A stretch of 56,895 nucleotides of DNA from an uncultured Lachnospiraceae bacterium (GCA_910586315.1 CAJUIP010000018.1:16667-73561); one strand, 5' to 3'. Positions 33,130 to 41,395 are shown, counted from the first letter of the stretch. Notes: generated from the sequence alone by a model not told the origin. Made by a program: numbers and translations.

Positions 33130-34446
33130 TTATCCGTTGGAAAGCGTTTCGTGTAAAATTTCCCATAGAATTGATACATACAGCTTTAAACCGATGAGAA
33201 GCGCATGCTCGTCAATGTTGAATTTGCTGTTATGGTGAGGTGCTGCAATGTCACAGCCGATGCACATATAGGCCGCTCTGCCGCCGTGGGACTGAACCCT
33301 TTCCATTAAGTAAGTGGCATCTTCGGAACCAGAGAACCTGCCGTCGGATACATAATGGTGAATCTCGGGAACGCGGGCGGCGCCTGCCTTGATATACGGT
33401 TCCAGTTCCTTGTCACTGTCCGCGCTGGAAGCGCTTCCCTTAATTTCGGTTTTTACTGTACAGCCAAACATTTTTGCCGCCCCCTCCAGGGCATCCATAG
33501 CACGTCCAAAGACGGTCCGCTCAATGGAAGCTGTTTCCCCCCGGGTTTCTAACTGAAGGAACGCGTGGTCAGCCACCACATTCCGGCCGCTGCCGCCTTT
33601 TATGGTTCCCACATTGATTCTTGCGGCACCGCGGGAGTCCTGACAGGCGGTGTGCATAGATAGAGTGGCGGCACAAGCGGCTAAAATGGCATTATGGCCG
33701 TCTTGGGGAGAAGCACCGGCATGGGAAGAAAGGCCGGAAATTTCGGCATCCACCTTTGTAGTGGAAAGAAAGCCTCTGGAAAGAGCCAGGAGCTCTCCAG
33801 TTTTCCATCCCATTCCCAGATGACTGGTGAGGAAAATATCCACATCGTCCAGAATTCCGCTCTCGGCCACAGACTGTGCGCCGCGGACTCCCTCCTCGGC
33901 GGGCTGAAAAATGATTTTTACAGTGCCTGAAAGCTGGTTTTTAATTTCATTTAAGGCAAGGCAGACAAAAAGTCCTAAGGTGCCATGGCCGTCATGTCCG
34001 CAGGCATGCATACAGTTTTCATTGACGGAACAGAACTTCTCTTCAACCGGCTGGCGGCCGGGGTCGGTGCATTCGCTTACATCGTTACAGTCAATATCAA
34101 ACCGAAGAGCCACCACAGGCCCGGGTCTTCCCGTTTCCAGAATAGCGCAGGCTCCGGTGAAAGCCCCCATCTTTTTTAATATTTCAGGATTGGCGCCCTG
34201 GGCTTCAGCCCGTCTTATACAGGCATCTATTTCTTCAGGGGACGGATAGGACCACAAATAATTTTTATTGATGATTTCATGACCATATTTTACGGGAATT
34301 TCGTGCTGTTCCAGAATCTCAATAATTTTGGCGGTAGTACGGAATTCCCTCCAGCCTGGCTCCGGATGTTTGTGAAAATCCCGGCGCTGTGCAGTCATTT
34401 CTGTTTCATAGCTGTTCAATTTTTCCAGATAGCTTCCGATTTCCAT
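33130..34446 (-). CDS. M20-family amidohydrolase
   Basis: This 438-residue metallohydrolase belongs to the M20/aminoacylase-carboxypeptidase group. Motifs: RDFHKHPEPGWREF at the N-terminus, MHACGHDGHGTLGLFVC (metal site), QPAEEGVRGAQSV (catalytic Glu) and a C-terminal PHHNSKFNIDEHALLIGL, typical of amidohydrolases such as p-aminobenzoyl-glutamate or N-acyl-amino acid hydrolases. I chose the ATG at 34446 (MEIGSYLEKL) with GGAAGGGGTATCGAC upstream; the ORF extends to 34527 but that part carries the promoter. Expressed divergently from lgt. Confidence 0.92.
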   Translation of the reverse strand: MEIGSYLEKLNSYETEMTAQRRDFHKHPEPGWREFRTTAKIIEILEQHEIPVKYGHEIINKNYLWSYPSPEEIDACIRRAEAQGANPEILKKMGAFTGACAILETGRPGPVVALRFDIDCNDVSECTDPGRQPVEEKFCSVNENCMHACGHDGHGTLGLFVCLALNEIKNQLSGTVKIIFQPAEEGVRGAQSVAESGILDDVDIFLTSHLGMGWKTGELLALSRGFLSTTKVDAEISGLSSHAGASPQDGHNAILAACAATLSMHTACQDSRGAARINVGTIKGGSGRNVVADHAFLQLETRGETASIERTVFGRAMDALEGAAKMFGCTVKTEIKGSASSADSDKELEPYIKAGAARVPEIHHYVSDGRFSGSEDATYLMERVQSHGGRAAYMCIGCDIAAPHHNSKFNIDEHALLIGLKLYVSILWEILHETLSNG

Positions 34447-34479
34447 GTCGATACCCCTTCCATATTTTATAATACTTTC

Positions 34480-34508
34480 AGTATAAAAGCCGGCCACGAA
34501 AAAGTCAA
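34480..34508 (-). promoter_or_regulatory. Promoter for the M20 amidohydrolase
   Basis: On the - strand, TTGACT (34508-34503), 17-bp spacer, TATACT (34485-34480), about 35 bp upstream of the ATG. Confidence 0.8.
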
Positions 34509-34647
34509 CGGAAGGATTTGCAACCACGCTTTCGAGAGGGTCTTCGCCGCAGGCAATTTAAAACCGGCGTATGCGATTACGTTCACGGGGTATCTGTGAA
34601 CATCAATAATTTGTCGAAAATAGGGGAGCCGTGTCATGCGAATTTAT

Positions 34648-34676
34648 TTGCTTTTTGTAATATTTCGGAGTAAAAT
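34648..34676 (+). promoter_or_regulatory. Promoter for lgt
   Basis: TTGCTT (34648-34653), 17-bp spacer, TAAAAT (34671-34676), 32 bp upstream of the lgt ATG. Confidence 0.68.
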
Positions 34677-34707
34677 AGGATTCACAAATGATAGAAGGAG
34701 AACAGAT

Positions 34708-35586
34708 ATGACGGTGGGAGCGGATTTAAGCTTTGTACACCTGGGAATTTCCGTTCAGCATATGGTGAAAAGCTTTTCTGTATTTGGAGTATCTTTTGCC
34801 TATTATGGGTTAATTATCGGAATCGGAATGGTTGCGGGGCTCATTGTGGCTTCAGCGGATGCAAAAAGACGGGGACAGAATCCGGATATATATTTAGACT
34901 TTGCGTTGTATGGTATTGTCTTTGCGATTTTGGGAGCCAGGCTCTATTATGTGGTCTTCCAGTGGGGATATTATAAAGACCATTTGGCGGAAATTGTCAA
35001 TCTCCGCAAAGGTGGTCTTGCCATATACGGCGGAGTGATTGCGGCTGTGATTACTCTTTGGGTCTTTACGAAAAAGAGAGGAGTTTCCTTTCTTTCCATG
35101 GCAGATACAGCCTGCCTGGGGCTGGTGACGGGACAAATCATCGGCCGATGGGGAAACTTTGTAAATTGCGAGGCTTTCGGCGGCTATACGGACAGCCTCT
35201 TTGCCATGCGGGTGAAGCGGAGTATTGTCAATGAAAGTATGATATCACAGGAGCTTCTGGACCATCTGATTACGGAAAACGGAATCCAGTACATTCAGGT
35301 GCATCCTACCTTCCTGTATGAATCTTTATGGAATCTGTGTTTGCTTTTATTCATGCTCTGGTACCGGAAGAAAAAACGGTTTACAGGAGAGATGTTGTTG
35401 ATTTATCTTGCCGGATATGGAATTGGACGGACATGGATTGAAGGGCTGCGTACAGACCAGCTTTTAATTCCCAAAACGGGGTTGGCGGTGTCTCAGGTGC
35501 TGTCAGTGATTGTTGCCATCGCCTCTCTGAGTATTCTTTTATTCCGGCGCCGGAAGGAATTAGGGGAAAGCGAGGGAAAGACTTAA
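34708..35586 (+). CDS. lgt: Prolipoprotein diacylglyceryl transferase
   Basis: Lgt adds diacylglycerol to the lipobox Cys of prelipoproteins in the membrane. The 292-residue protein has about seven membrane segments, with GGLAIYGGVIAAV, GQIIGRWGNFVNCEAFGG (the Lgt signature with the essential Arg/Asn) and HPTFLYESLWNL near the end. I chose the ATG at 34708 (MTVGADLSF) after AGAAGGAGAACAGAT; the frame from 34636 overlaps the promoter. It would process the lipoprotein encoded at 36841. Confidence 0.95.
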   Translation: MTVGADLSFVHLGISVQHMVKSFSVFGVSFAYYGLIIGIGMVAGLIVASADAKRRGQNPDIYLDFALYGIVFAILGARLYYVVFQWGYYKDHLAEIVNLRKGGLAIYGGVIAAVITLWVFTKKRGVSFLSMADTACLGLVTGQIIGRWGNFVNCEAFGGYTDSLFAMRVKRSIVNESMISQELLDHLITENGIQYIQVHPTFLYESLWNLCLLLFMLWYRKKKRFTGEMLLIYLAGYGIGRTWIEGLRTDQLLIPKTGLAVSQVLSVIVAIASLSILLFRRRKELGESEGKT

Positions 35587-35742
35587 ATGAAGGAACAGAA
35601 GCAGGAACTTGTAAAAGAAATTGAAAAGATGAGGAAGGAACTTAATGACAGCATAGATGCAAAAATGGAGTATGATACGATATATCAGTACAGTATAAAG
35701 CTGGACAAGTTGATTGAACAATATATTATGGCTGGTTATTAA
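35587..35742 (+). CDS. Spo0E-like aspartyl-phosphate phosphatase (51 residues)
   Basis: This short ORF starts the base after the lgt stop. The sequence MKEQKQELVKEIEKMRKELN is followed by a second helix with YSIKLDKLIEQYI. The S-x-x-L-D-x-L-I pattern is the signature of the Spo0E family, two-helix proteins that dephosphorylate Spo0A-P and delay sporulation. Length fits (family ~50-90). The ribosome site would have to lie in the end of lgt (GGGGAAAGCGAGGGAAAG). This supports a spore-forming host. Confidence 0.78.
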   Translation: MKEQKQELVKEIEKMRKELNDSIDAKMEYDTIYQYSIKLDKLIEQYIMAGY

Positions 35743-36135
35743 CCATGGTATAGCTATGGGAAATGATATGAAAAATTAAATACCGTATTTTAGGGACGCT
35801 TTTTTACAAAGCGTCCCTAAAATATTTGTGAAGAATACTGGCTCCCGGTCAATCAGCGGAGTGATTGACCGGGGAGTGAACAGTAATACGCAGGATTCTT
35901 TTTTGGAAAATTGCGTAAAAAGTCTATTGAATTTTTTATTATGGAAGAGTAAAATAATCTCGGAACGGCAAAGGCATGATTTTGCCGAAAACAAAAACTA
36001 AGAGGAGGAAGGTACAGAAAGAAATGATGGTTTTTAACTGTCTGGAGCGGGGCATGGGCTCATATTTCCAGTGTAACAGAAAAGCGTGTCCTGGTGCACA
36101 AAAAAGTTGGTTTGCCATGGAAAGGAGGGACTGTT
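35743..36135. other. Intergenic region with two large hairpins and a promoter
   Basis: No gene is visible. A perfect 17-bp inverted repeat (35786-35802 with 35808-35824; arms start TATTTTAGGGACGC) has a 5-nt loop. A second hairpin (35842-35855 with 35862-35876, core GGTCAATCA) has one bulged base. A sigma-A-like promoter follows: TTGAAT (35927-35932), 17 bp, TAAAAT (35950-35955), reading toward the membrane-protein gene. The first hairpin could end lgt transcripts although its T-run is short. Confidence 0.7.
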
Positions 36136-36822
36136 ATGAGTGAGGCGCTGCGAGGATGGCTGGATAGAGAACTTAAGGATTTTGAGCCGGTATGGAGGTC
36201 CTTCCGGAGAAAGCAACAGAGAATGTATTATATCTGGATGGTAGTGGCTGTAGTCGGCATGGTGGCTTTGGGTTTTGGCGTGGGGTATGACCTGGCCTAT
36301 GTGCTGCGGGTGCATCTGCTTATTGGAGTAGGCATTGCGGCATTTATCTGGCTGTGCGTATTACTTGCCAATCTGGCCAACACGATGAAGAATGCACGGA
36401 AACAGTTCGAGAAGGCTTTATCGGCCCTTTCACCCTCTGATCAGGAGGCTTTCGCTAAGCAGGATTTTGGAAGAGTGGATTTTCTTAACACGACGGAGGA
36501 CAGTTTCCCCGCCCGGCTGTTGGTGGGGCCGGATTTCTGGCTTTATTTTCGGGGGATCTGCCATATCTACCGGGTATCGGATATGGAAGAGCTCTGGGCG
36601 GAGGAGGAAAAAACTCAGATTCGCTATAATATTGGAAACGCCAGGGTACGTCAAAAGGTCGGTCTTGGAGTTTCTTTGATTGTAAACTACCGGAAAGATA
36701 CCACCTCAGCCAAGGAACGGTCAGACAGGGTGTACCTGGCCAGCTGGAAACAGTTCCAGACAGCAAAAGAGCTGATTGCCCGGTACTGTCCGAAGGTCAA
36801 AACTTTGTGGAAGGAAAAATAA
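36136..36822 (+). CDS. Conserved membrane protein of unknown function
   Basis: This 228-residue protein has two adjacent membrane segments at residues ~32-75 (YIWMVVAVVGMVALGFGVGY, then LLIGVGIAAFIWLCVLLANL). A cytoplasmic domain of ~150 residues follows, with FPARLLVGPDFWLYFRG and a short strand-rich core that resembles a PH-like fold, a guess from pattern only. The ATG at 36136 follows AAAGGAGGGACTGTT. It is 18 bp upstream of a lipoprotein gene and probably co-transcribed. Confidence 0.75.
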   Translation: MSEALRGWLDRELKDFEPVWRSFRRKQQRMYYIWMVVAVVGMVALGFGVGYDLAYVLRVHLLIGVGIAAFIWLCVLLANLANTMKNARKQFEKALSALSPSDQEAFAKQDFGRVDFLNTTEDSFPARLLVGPDFWLYFRGICHIYRVSDMEELWAEEEKTQIRYNIGNARVRQKVGLGVSLIVNYRKDTTSAKERSDRVYLASWKQFQTAKELIARYCPKVKTLWKEK

Positions 36823-36840
36823 AAAGGAGTATACTAAAAC

Positions 36841-37461
36841 ATGAATACGAAAAAAGCCCGCGTTTTATTCTGTTTATTTTTGACGGTGCTCATGCTGTTA
36901 GTGACCGCATGCAGTAAAGGTGAGGAAGGGGACGGCAAGGATGGCGGAAGCGATGAGGTTCTGCTTCCCATCAGCATAAACGGCAAAGAGATCAGAGTTG
37001 GGGAGACCACCGTCCAGACTCTGCTGGACGAGGGATTCGAGGTATCCTGGGTGGACGAGAAGTTTAATCGGATTACCGTAGATCCCACGACCCAGCTGGA
37101 GGCGGATTCTTATTACACCGGCGGCAGTATCAAAGTGACAGACAATATGTCCTTCTCGATTTCCTTTACGACAGGCGAAGAGGCGGTTCCTCTTGGGGAG
37201 GCAGTCATTGCCCGGCTGGAACTGACTGCGGCTGGTGAGGATGATAAGAGCGTTCTTGAGACAATTTCTTTTGACGGAGTGCCGATCACAGAGCTGACCC
37301 AGAAGAAGGCTGCGGAGAAGTATCCCGACTGGACAGGAAACGAGACTATGTGGCTGCACTACGGGCTGGAATACAAATATGACCTGAACTTTGATATGTC
37401 CACTGGCTATCTCAACAAATTTGCCGTGGAGCGCACCTATGATGTGGATTGGAACGGTTAA
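36841..37461 (+). CDS. Putative surface lipoprotein
   Basis: This 206-residue protein has a lipoprotein signal peptide: basic MNTKKAR, a hydrophobic stretch, and the lipobox LVTAC at residues ~20-24. A Gly/Asp-rich linker follows, then a mostly beta domain that contains VGETTVQTLLDEGFEV, a pattern seen in other clostridial lipoproteins of unknown role. It is cotranscribed with the membrane protein upstream and ends at a hairpin (37497-37525). Confidence 0.75.
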   Translation: MNTKKARVLFCLFLTVLMLLVTACSKGEEGDGKDGGSDEVLLPISINGKEIRVGETTVQTLLDEGFEVSWVDEKFNRITVDPTTQLEADSYYTGGSIKVTDNMSFSISFTTGEEAVPLGEAVIARLELTAAGEDDKSVLETISFDGVPITELTQKKAAEKYPDWTGNETMWLHYGLEYKYDLNFDMSTGYLNKFAVERTYDVDWNG

Positions 37462-38126
37462 AAGGCGGATTTCCAGAACCGAAAGAAAATAATCCAAAAG
37501 TCCCTGTCACAAGGCGGGGACTTTTGCTATTTAGCAGGAATTCTAAAATATTTGTTAATCACTTCGTACGATCAGCGTGGTCAGCGCATAGACTTATCTG
37601 AATTATTGTGGAGGAATAAGTAACTGTTCAGATAACCCTTGAACAGTTACGGAAATAATATAAAGGAAAGAAATAGAAACCAGACATTGACCGAAAAGGC
37701 CTGTCTGGTTTTTTTATGCCTGAAAAATAAGAATACAAACAACGTCGGCAAAACAAAAACTGATCGCAAGACACCCTGCCATCAGATTTCCATCATAAAG
37801 ATATTTCGTTTTACAGGATACCACAGAATGAAGATACCAATTGGATTTTTCGTGTAATATCCAATTCTATGAAAGTAAAAAGCGCAGAAAATACACAGAA
37901 TTCCTCTCACGCTTACTGTTAATATCGGCGCTATTTTAAAATATATAAGAGGATTTTGCATGAAATAGTGAACTTTCTATGGTTCCGGAGGATTTTTTTA
38001 GTCACAGGCAGCTGCGGGCGCGTCGAATTCTGTCGGAAAACATAGAAAATCCAGCCTTTTGTGGTCAGTTTTGTGGTAGCAAATTCCGCTGTATCATTTA
38101 TGACGCGGACATAAGGAGGAAAGAAT
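37462..38126. other. 665-bp gap before the recombinase, rich in inverted repeats
   Basis: Contents: hairpin AAAAGTCCC/GGGGACTTTT (37497-37525, likely terminator of the lipoprotein gene); TAACTGTTC/GAACAGTTA (37621-37649); a second terminator AAACCAGACA/TGTCTGGTTT with a T-run (37677-37715); AATTGGAT/ATCCAATT (37839-37866); and TTTCTATG/CATAGAAA (37974-38048) around a 59-bp centre. A conceptual frame ending DQRGQRIDLSELLWRNK at ~37620 may be gene debris. No intact gene was seen. Confidence 0.7.
37677..37715 (+). terminator. Terminator in the pre-recombinase gap
   Basis: AAACCAGACA (37677-37686) pairs with TGTCTGGTTT (37702-37711) and is followed by TTTTT. It suggests a small upstream transcript (possible ncRNA or lost gene) ends here. 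Confidence 0.75.
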
Positions 38127-39281
38127 ATGGCAAGACACGGAGAAAACATCAGAAAGAGGAAAGACGGAAGATGGGAAGGACGCTATAAGGTATTTGATGA
38201 GAACAGAGGCAGGGGCGTTTACCGTTCCCTGTACGGAAAAACTTATGAAGAGGTGAAAGAAAAGCTTTTCCTGGTCCGGAGCGGTCTTACCGGCCCGGAC
38301 CGAATCGGAGAAAATGCCGGAGAAAAAACGGACGACACAGAGAACATGCCATACCCGGGCGGAGCGGTTTTGTTTTCCCAGGCCGCCGAACAATGGCTTG
38401 TGCAGGTTAAGAAGGAACGGAAATATTCCACCTTTGCAAAATATGACACGGTTTACCGAACACATCTGGAAAGGCAGGCCGGCCCCTGCGTCCTTTCCGC
38501 GGAAAAAGCCCCGGAATGTTTTGCAAAGATTTTTGACCACTTATCAAAAAAAGAGTTGTCAGGGAGCATGCAGAAAAGCGTCTGCTGTGTGGCAAACCAG
38601 ATTTTTTATTTCGCGAACAAAAAATATTCCTCCAATGTTCCTGTGCTGGAACGGCCGCCGGTAACGGAGAAGAAAAAGTCTGTCCCGGTTCTGTCCAGGG
38701 CGGAGCAGAAAAAGCTTCTTGGCTGTATTTACAGCGGACTGGATCCATTTGGGGCCGCGGTTCTTTTGTGCCTGCACACAGGACTGAGGTTGGGGGAGCT
38801 ATGTGCGTTAAAATGGGAGGATCTGGATCTCGGGAATCGGATTTTGACGGTGAACCGGACGGTGCAGCGGCTCACCGTCAAAGGATGCAGGACAAAAACA
38901 GTTCTTATGGAAACGGATCCCAAAAGTGAAGGTTCCAGAAGAAGCATTCCGCTGACGGCGGAGATGGCGGGCCTTCTCGTCCGGTTTGATACTGGACGGC
39001 CTTATGTATTCGGCGGGGAAAAGCCGCTGGAGCCCAGGACCATGCAGTACCGGTTCCGAAAAATACTGGGAAAGTCTAAGATCGACAGCCGGAAATTCCA
39101 TGCCCTCAGGCATACCTTTGCGACCAACTGTGTGGAAAACGGTATGGATGTGAAGTCCTTAAGTGAGCTCCTCGGCCATTCCGACGTAAAGATCACCTTG
39201 AACCGCTATGTTCATCCAACCATGGATTCCAAACGGAAACAGATGGATTCTCTTTCGGATTTTTATGGTCAGGTGGCTTAA
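38127..39281 (+). CDS. Tyrosine-type site-specific recombinase / integrase
   Basis: This 384-residue enzyme cuts and rejoins DNA at specific sites. The N-terminal arm-binding-like part (residues ~1-60, HGENIRKRKDGRWEGRY) matches ICE and phage integrases. A core-binding domain (~85-170) and a catalytic domain (~185-384) follow. The catalytic set is complete: Arg221 (HTGLRLGEL), Lys266 region, His325 and Arg328 (HALRHTFA), His351 (LGHSDVKI) and Tyr361 (NRYVHP). Ribosome site AAGGAGGAAAGAAT. No excisionase, phage or conjugation genes are nearby. Its only partner is the TnpB-like gene 140 bp downstream, so it may act locally. Confidence 0.93.
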   Translation: MARHGENIRKRKDGRWEGRYKVFDENRGRGVYRSLYGKTYEEVKEKLFLVRSGLTGPDRIGENAGEKTDDTENMPYPGGAVLFSQAAEQWLVQVKKERKYSTFAKYDTVYRTHLERQAGPCVLSAEKAPECFAKIFDHLSKKELSGSMQKSVCCVANQIFYFANKKYSSNVPVLERPPVTEKKKSVPVLSRAEQKKLLGCIYSGLDPFGAAVLLCLHTGLRLGELCALKWEDLDLGNRILTVNRTVQRLTVKGCRTKTVLMETDPKSEGSRRSIPLTAEMAGLLVRFDTGRPYVFGGEKPLEPRTMQYRFRKILGKSKIDSRKFHALRHTFATNCVENGMDVKSLSELLGHSDVKITLNRYVHPTMDSKRKQMDSLSDFYGQVA

Positions 39282-39421
39282 GAAAAGGCCGGATTTCCGG
39301 GCTTTTTTCAGGATTTTCGCAGAATTGGATATTCCACGAAAAATCTTGTTCTGTTTTCTGTCCGGCTATGCTGGAAAAAACAGGATGCAGCGCCGCAGGC
39401 GGATGGAGGACGATGGGTACG

Positions 39422-40732
39422 ATGTATAAAACCGTTTACCAATATAATAAGTCCCCAATCTCTGACGCGGATATGGAAAAACTTAAGGAGATCGCGAAAG
39501 ACTGCCGCACGGTCAGGAATTATATCTATGACAGGTATGGCGGGATTGGCGGCCTGCCTAAGCTTTATCCCGGTTACACCATACAGAATGAGATGACGAA
39601 AAGCGGGCTTAGGGAACGCTTAGGACTTCCGTCCGTGTATTTTTACCTGTCCATTTTCACCGCGCTCGGGGACATTAAGTGCCAGTGGACGAAGGTAAAA
39701 AGCCAGGTGGAGAAAAATGTCCGGGCGCATCCGGATATGACGCTAGAGGAGCGGCATTACCTGCGGTTTGCCATGAAACAGAGCCAGTGCTTTGAGGCGG
39801 TCCTTGCAGGCGGGGAGGCCGGGCTTAGCGGGGAATGGAAGGAAACGTGGGAAACGCTCCGGGACAGCGTGGATGCTCCAAGGCTTAATAAGTACCTGTG
39901 CAGGCAGGTGCGCCGCCATCTTAAAAAGCCAAGGTCTGATGACGCAGGCGGGTTTCCGGTTTCGCCCAAGGGATACCGTTACGGGGATCATGGAATTTAC
40001 CTTTCCATGAAGGAGAGCCGGAGACGGCTTTTCATTCCGCTGACGGATAATAATCAGTACTCCAGACAGATCTACATCCGGCTGTATCCGGAGGAACGGA
40101 AAGTTTCCATTTCTGTTCCGGTCGAGGTAAGGCAGAGGCATCCTGCCGGATACGGGGAGGAAGTGGGACTGGCCCTGGGGCTTAAATGCATGTTTGTGAC
40201 AGACAAAGGAACCCGCTATGGCGAGGATTATCTGGAATACCAGTCCGCGCTTACGGATTATGTGAGGGAGAGTCTCCCCCGCCACAAAAGAAATGGGGAG
40301 AACAACCGAGGAAGGAAGAAATACATGGCGAAACGGGCGCGGTTGGAGCGGGCACTGCATGATTATGTGAACGCGGAGATTAACCGGATGTTAAAGACAG
40401 AAAAACCGGGGACGGTCTATATCCCGAGGCTTCCCGCCAGCTCAAAAGCAGGGGTAAACCGGCGGATGAACGCCACGGTTAGTATGTGGCAGAGAGGATT
40501 TGTGAAAGGCCGGCTGGCCTGGAAATGCCGGGAACGGTCTATCGAGCTGGTGGAAGTATTTGGGAAAGGGATAGGAAGCCAGTGCAGCAGCTGTGGAGCC
40601 GAAGGCAGTAAGGACGGGGAGACGTTTGCCTGCCCGGCCTGCGGGCAAAAGATTCCGGAACGGCAGAATACGGCCGGGAATGTTTTGAAAAGAGGAAGGA
40701 AACTGCGGGAAGAGAGACAGGAAGAGAAGTAA
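39422..40732 (+). CDS. Nuclease-dead TnpB homologue (TldR-like)
   Basis: This 436-residue protein has the TnpB/OrfB layout: an N-terminal REC/WED region (KTVYQYNKSPISDADMEKL, ..., RQIYIRLYPEERKVSISVPV), a split RuvC domain and a zinc finger. The RuvC-I motif, normally G-I-D-x-G, reads VGLALGLK: Ala251 replaces the Asp. RuvC-II, normally E-D-L, reads VYIPRLP: Pro335 replaces the Glu. RuvC-III, normally D-x-N-A-A, reads ERQNTAGNV: Arg414 replaces the Asp. The four zinc-finger Cys (388, 391, 404, 407) are kept. The gene is intact and carries no stop, so loss of catalysis looks selected rather than decay. I chose ATG 39422; ATG 39413 is also possible (GGAGGA lies close upstream). Known TldR proteins are RNA-guided repressors; by inference this may be one. 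Confidence 0.85.
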   Translation: MYKTVYQYNKSPISDADMEKLKEIAKDCRTVRNYIYDRYGGIGGLPKLYPGYTIQNEMTKSGLRERLGLPSVYFYLSIFTALGDIKCQWTKVKSQVEKNVRAHPDMTLEERHYLRFAMKQSQCFEAVLAGGEAGLSGEWKETWETLRDSVDAPRLNKYLCRQVRRHLKKPRSDDAGGFPVSPKGYRYGDHGIYLSMKESRRRLFIPLTDNNQYSRQIYIRLYPEERKVSISVPVEVRQRHPAGYGEEVGLALGLKCMFVTDKGTRYGEDYLEYQSALTDYVRESLPRHKRNGENNRGRKKYMAKRARLERALHDYVNAEINRMLKTEKPGTVYIPRLPASSKAGVNRRMNATVSMWQRGFVKGRLAWKCRERSIELVEVFGKGIGSQCSSCGAEGSKDGETFACPACGQKIPERQNTAGNVLKRGRKLREERQEEK

Positions 40733-40985
40733 GAAAAGCGGGAAGAGAAGTAAGAGAAGCAGGAAGAAGAGTAAGAGAATCAGGAAGAAGAGTAAGAGAA
40801 GCGGGAAGAAAAGTAAGAGAAGCGGGAAGAAAGGTAAGAGAAGCGGGAAGAGGAGTAAGAAAACCGGGAAGAGGAGTAAGAAAACCGGGAAGAGAAGCAA
40901 AAAAGCAGGAAGAGAAGTAAGAGACACAGGGAGAGAAGTAAAAAAGCAGAAAGAGAAGTAAAGAGCAGGAAAAGAAGTAAGTAAG
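40729..40985 (+). repeat. 21-bp purine-rich tandem repeat array after the TnpB-like gene
   Basis: About twelve head-to-tail units of the type GTAAGAGAAGCGGGAAGAAA are found. The first eight are exactly 21 bp; later ones vary from 19 to 21 bp and diverge. The array starts within the last codons of the TnpB-like gene, whose C-terminus (REERQEEK) is made of the same repeat. One strand is nearly pure A+G. In one frame the units would encode the heptad VREAGRK, but 1-nt deletions and stops break every frame. Confidence 0.92.
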
Positions 40986-41300
40986 GCAGTAAGAAGAACC
41001 GCAGTAAAGCGATATAAAGGGTTCATGAAGAGGAAGTATGCGGATGAACGCACCGAAGGGGGCGTTTGACCGGAACCGGAGACGGGAACAGGACCGCAGG
41101 CGGCTTCTTTTGATAGAAAAAACAAGGACGGCATTAGAAGCCGGTTCCTTTTGGAAGCCGGGGATTGGGTATGCCAGGACCCATGGGAACTCGGGACGGA
41201 AGCGGATTCCTGTTCTGAGAAGTACCGGGAGCGAAGCGGAAGGGGATTTGATGGAACCTGCCGCATCACCTTGAGAGGGTGACCAATGTTCCTTATTAAA
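40986..41300 (+). ncRNA. Candidate guide-RNA region of the TnpB-like protein
   Basis: TnpB and TldR proteins use an RNA made from the sequence just 3' of their gene. This stretch is GC-rich and foldable: GGAACCGG (41072-41079) can pair with CCGGTTCC (41141-41148), or CGGCTTCT (41101-41108) with AGAAGCCG (41136-41143). A short terminal hairpin TCACC/GGTGA (41266-41282) is followed by AT-rich sequence. If this hairpin ends the scaffold, a guide would begin near 41283 (CCAATGTTCCTTATT). A 78-codon ORF (41038-41274) also overlaps but has no homology I recognise. The assignment rests on position and structure only. Confidence 0.35.
41271..41299 (+). promoter_or_regulatory. Candidate promoter for the surface-locus leader
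   Basis: TTGAGA (41271-41276), 17-bp spacer, TATTAA (41294-41299). It overlaps the end of the candidate guide-RNA region. Transcripts would start near 41307 and carry a ~280-nt leader with several hairpins before the membrane-protein gene. Confidence 0.5.
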
Positions 41301-41395
41301 AAAGATAGGTTGGCTTGCTTTCCGCAGTTTGCTTTTCGCAGTTTGCGGAGCGAAACAGCTGCATCGCAAAGCATTTATGTATTATGCCGGAGGTG

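Noticed and set aside
37540..37620. Possible coding remnant ending DQRGQRIDLSELLWRNK
   Set aside because: It has no start codon or ribosome site and no family I recognise; it is noted only as possible debris.
40729..40985. CRISPR array
   Set aside because: Units are adjacent 21-bp copies with no spacers and no cas genes nearby.
41038..41274. 78-codon ORF after the TnpB-like gene
   Set aside because: A weak GAGGAAGT site precedes it but the product has no recognisable features, and the region more likely encodes structured RNA or an old TnpB tail.
40442..41374. Long antisense ORFs (~300 codons) rich in Leu, Phe and Pro
   Set aside because: They are the reverse complement of the purine-rich repeat array and the TnpB-like gene; the composition follows from the pyrimidine repeats and there is no ribosome site or recognisable domain.
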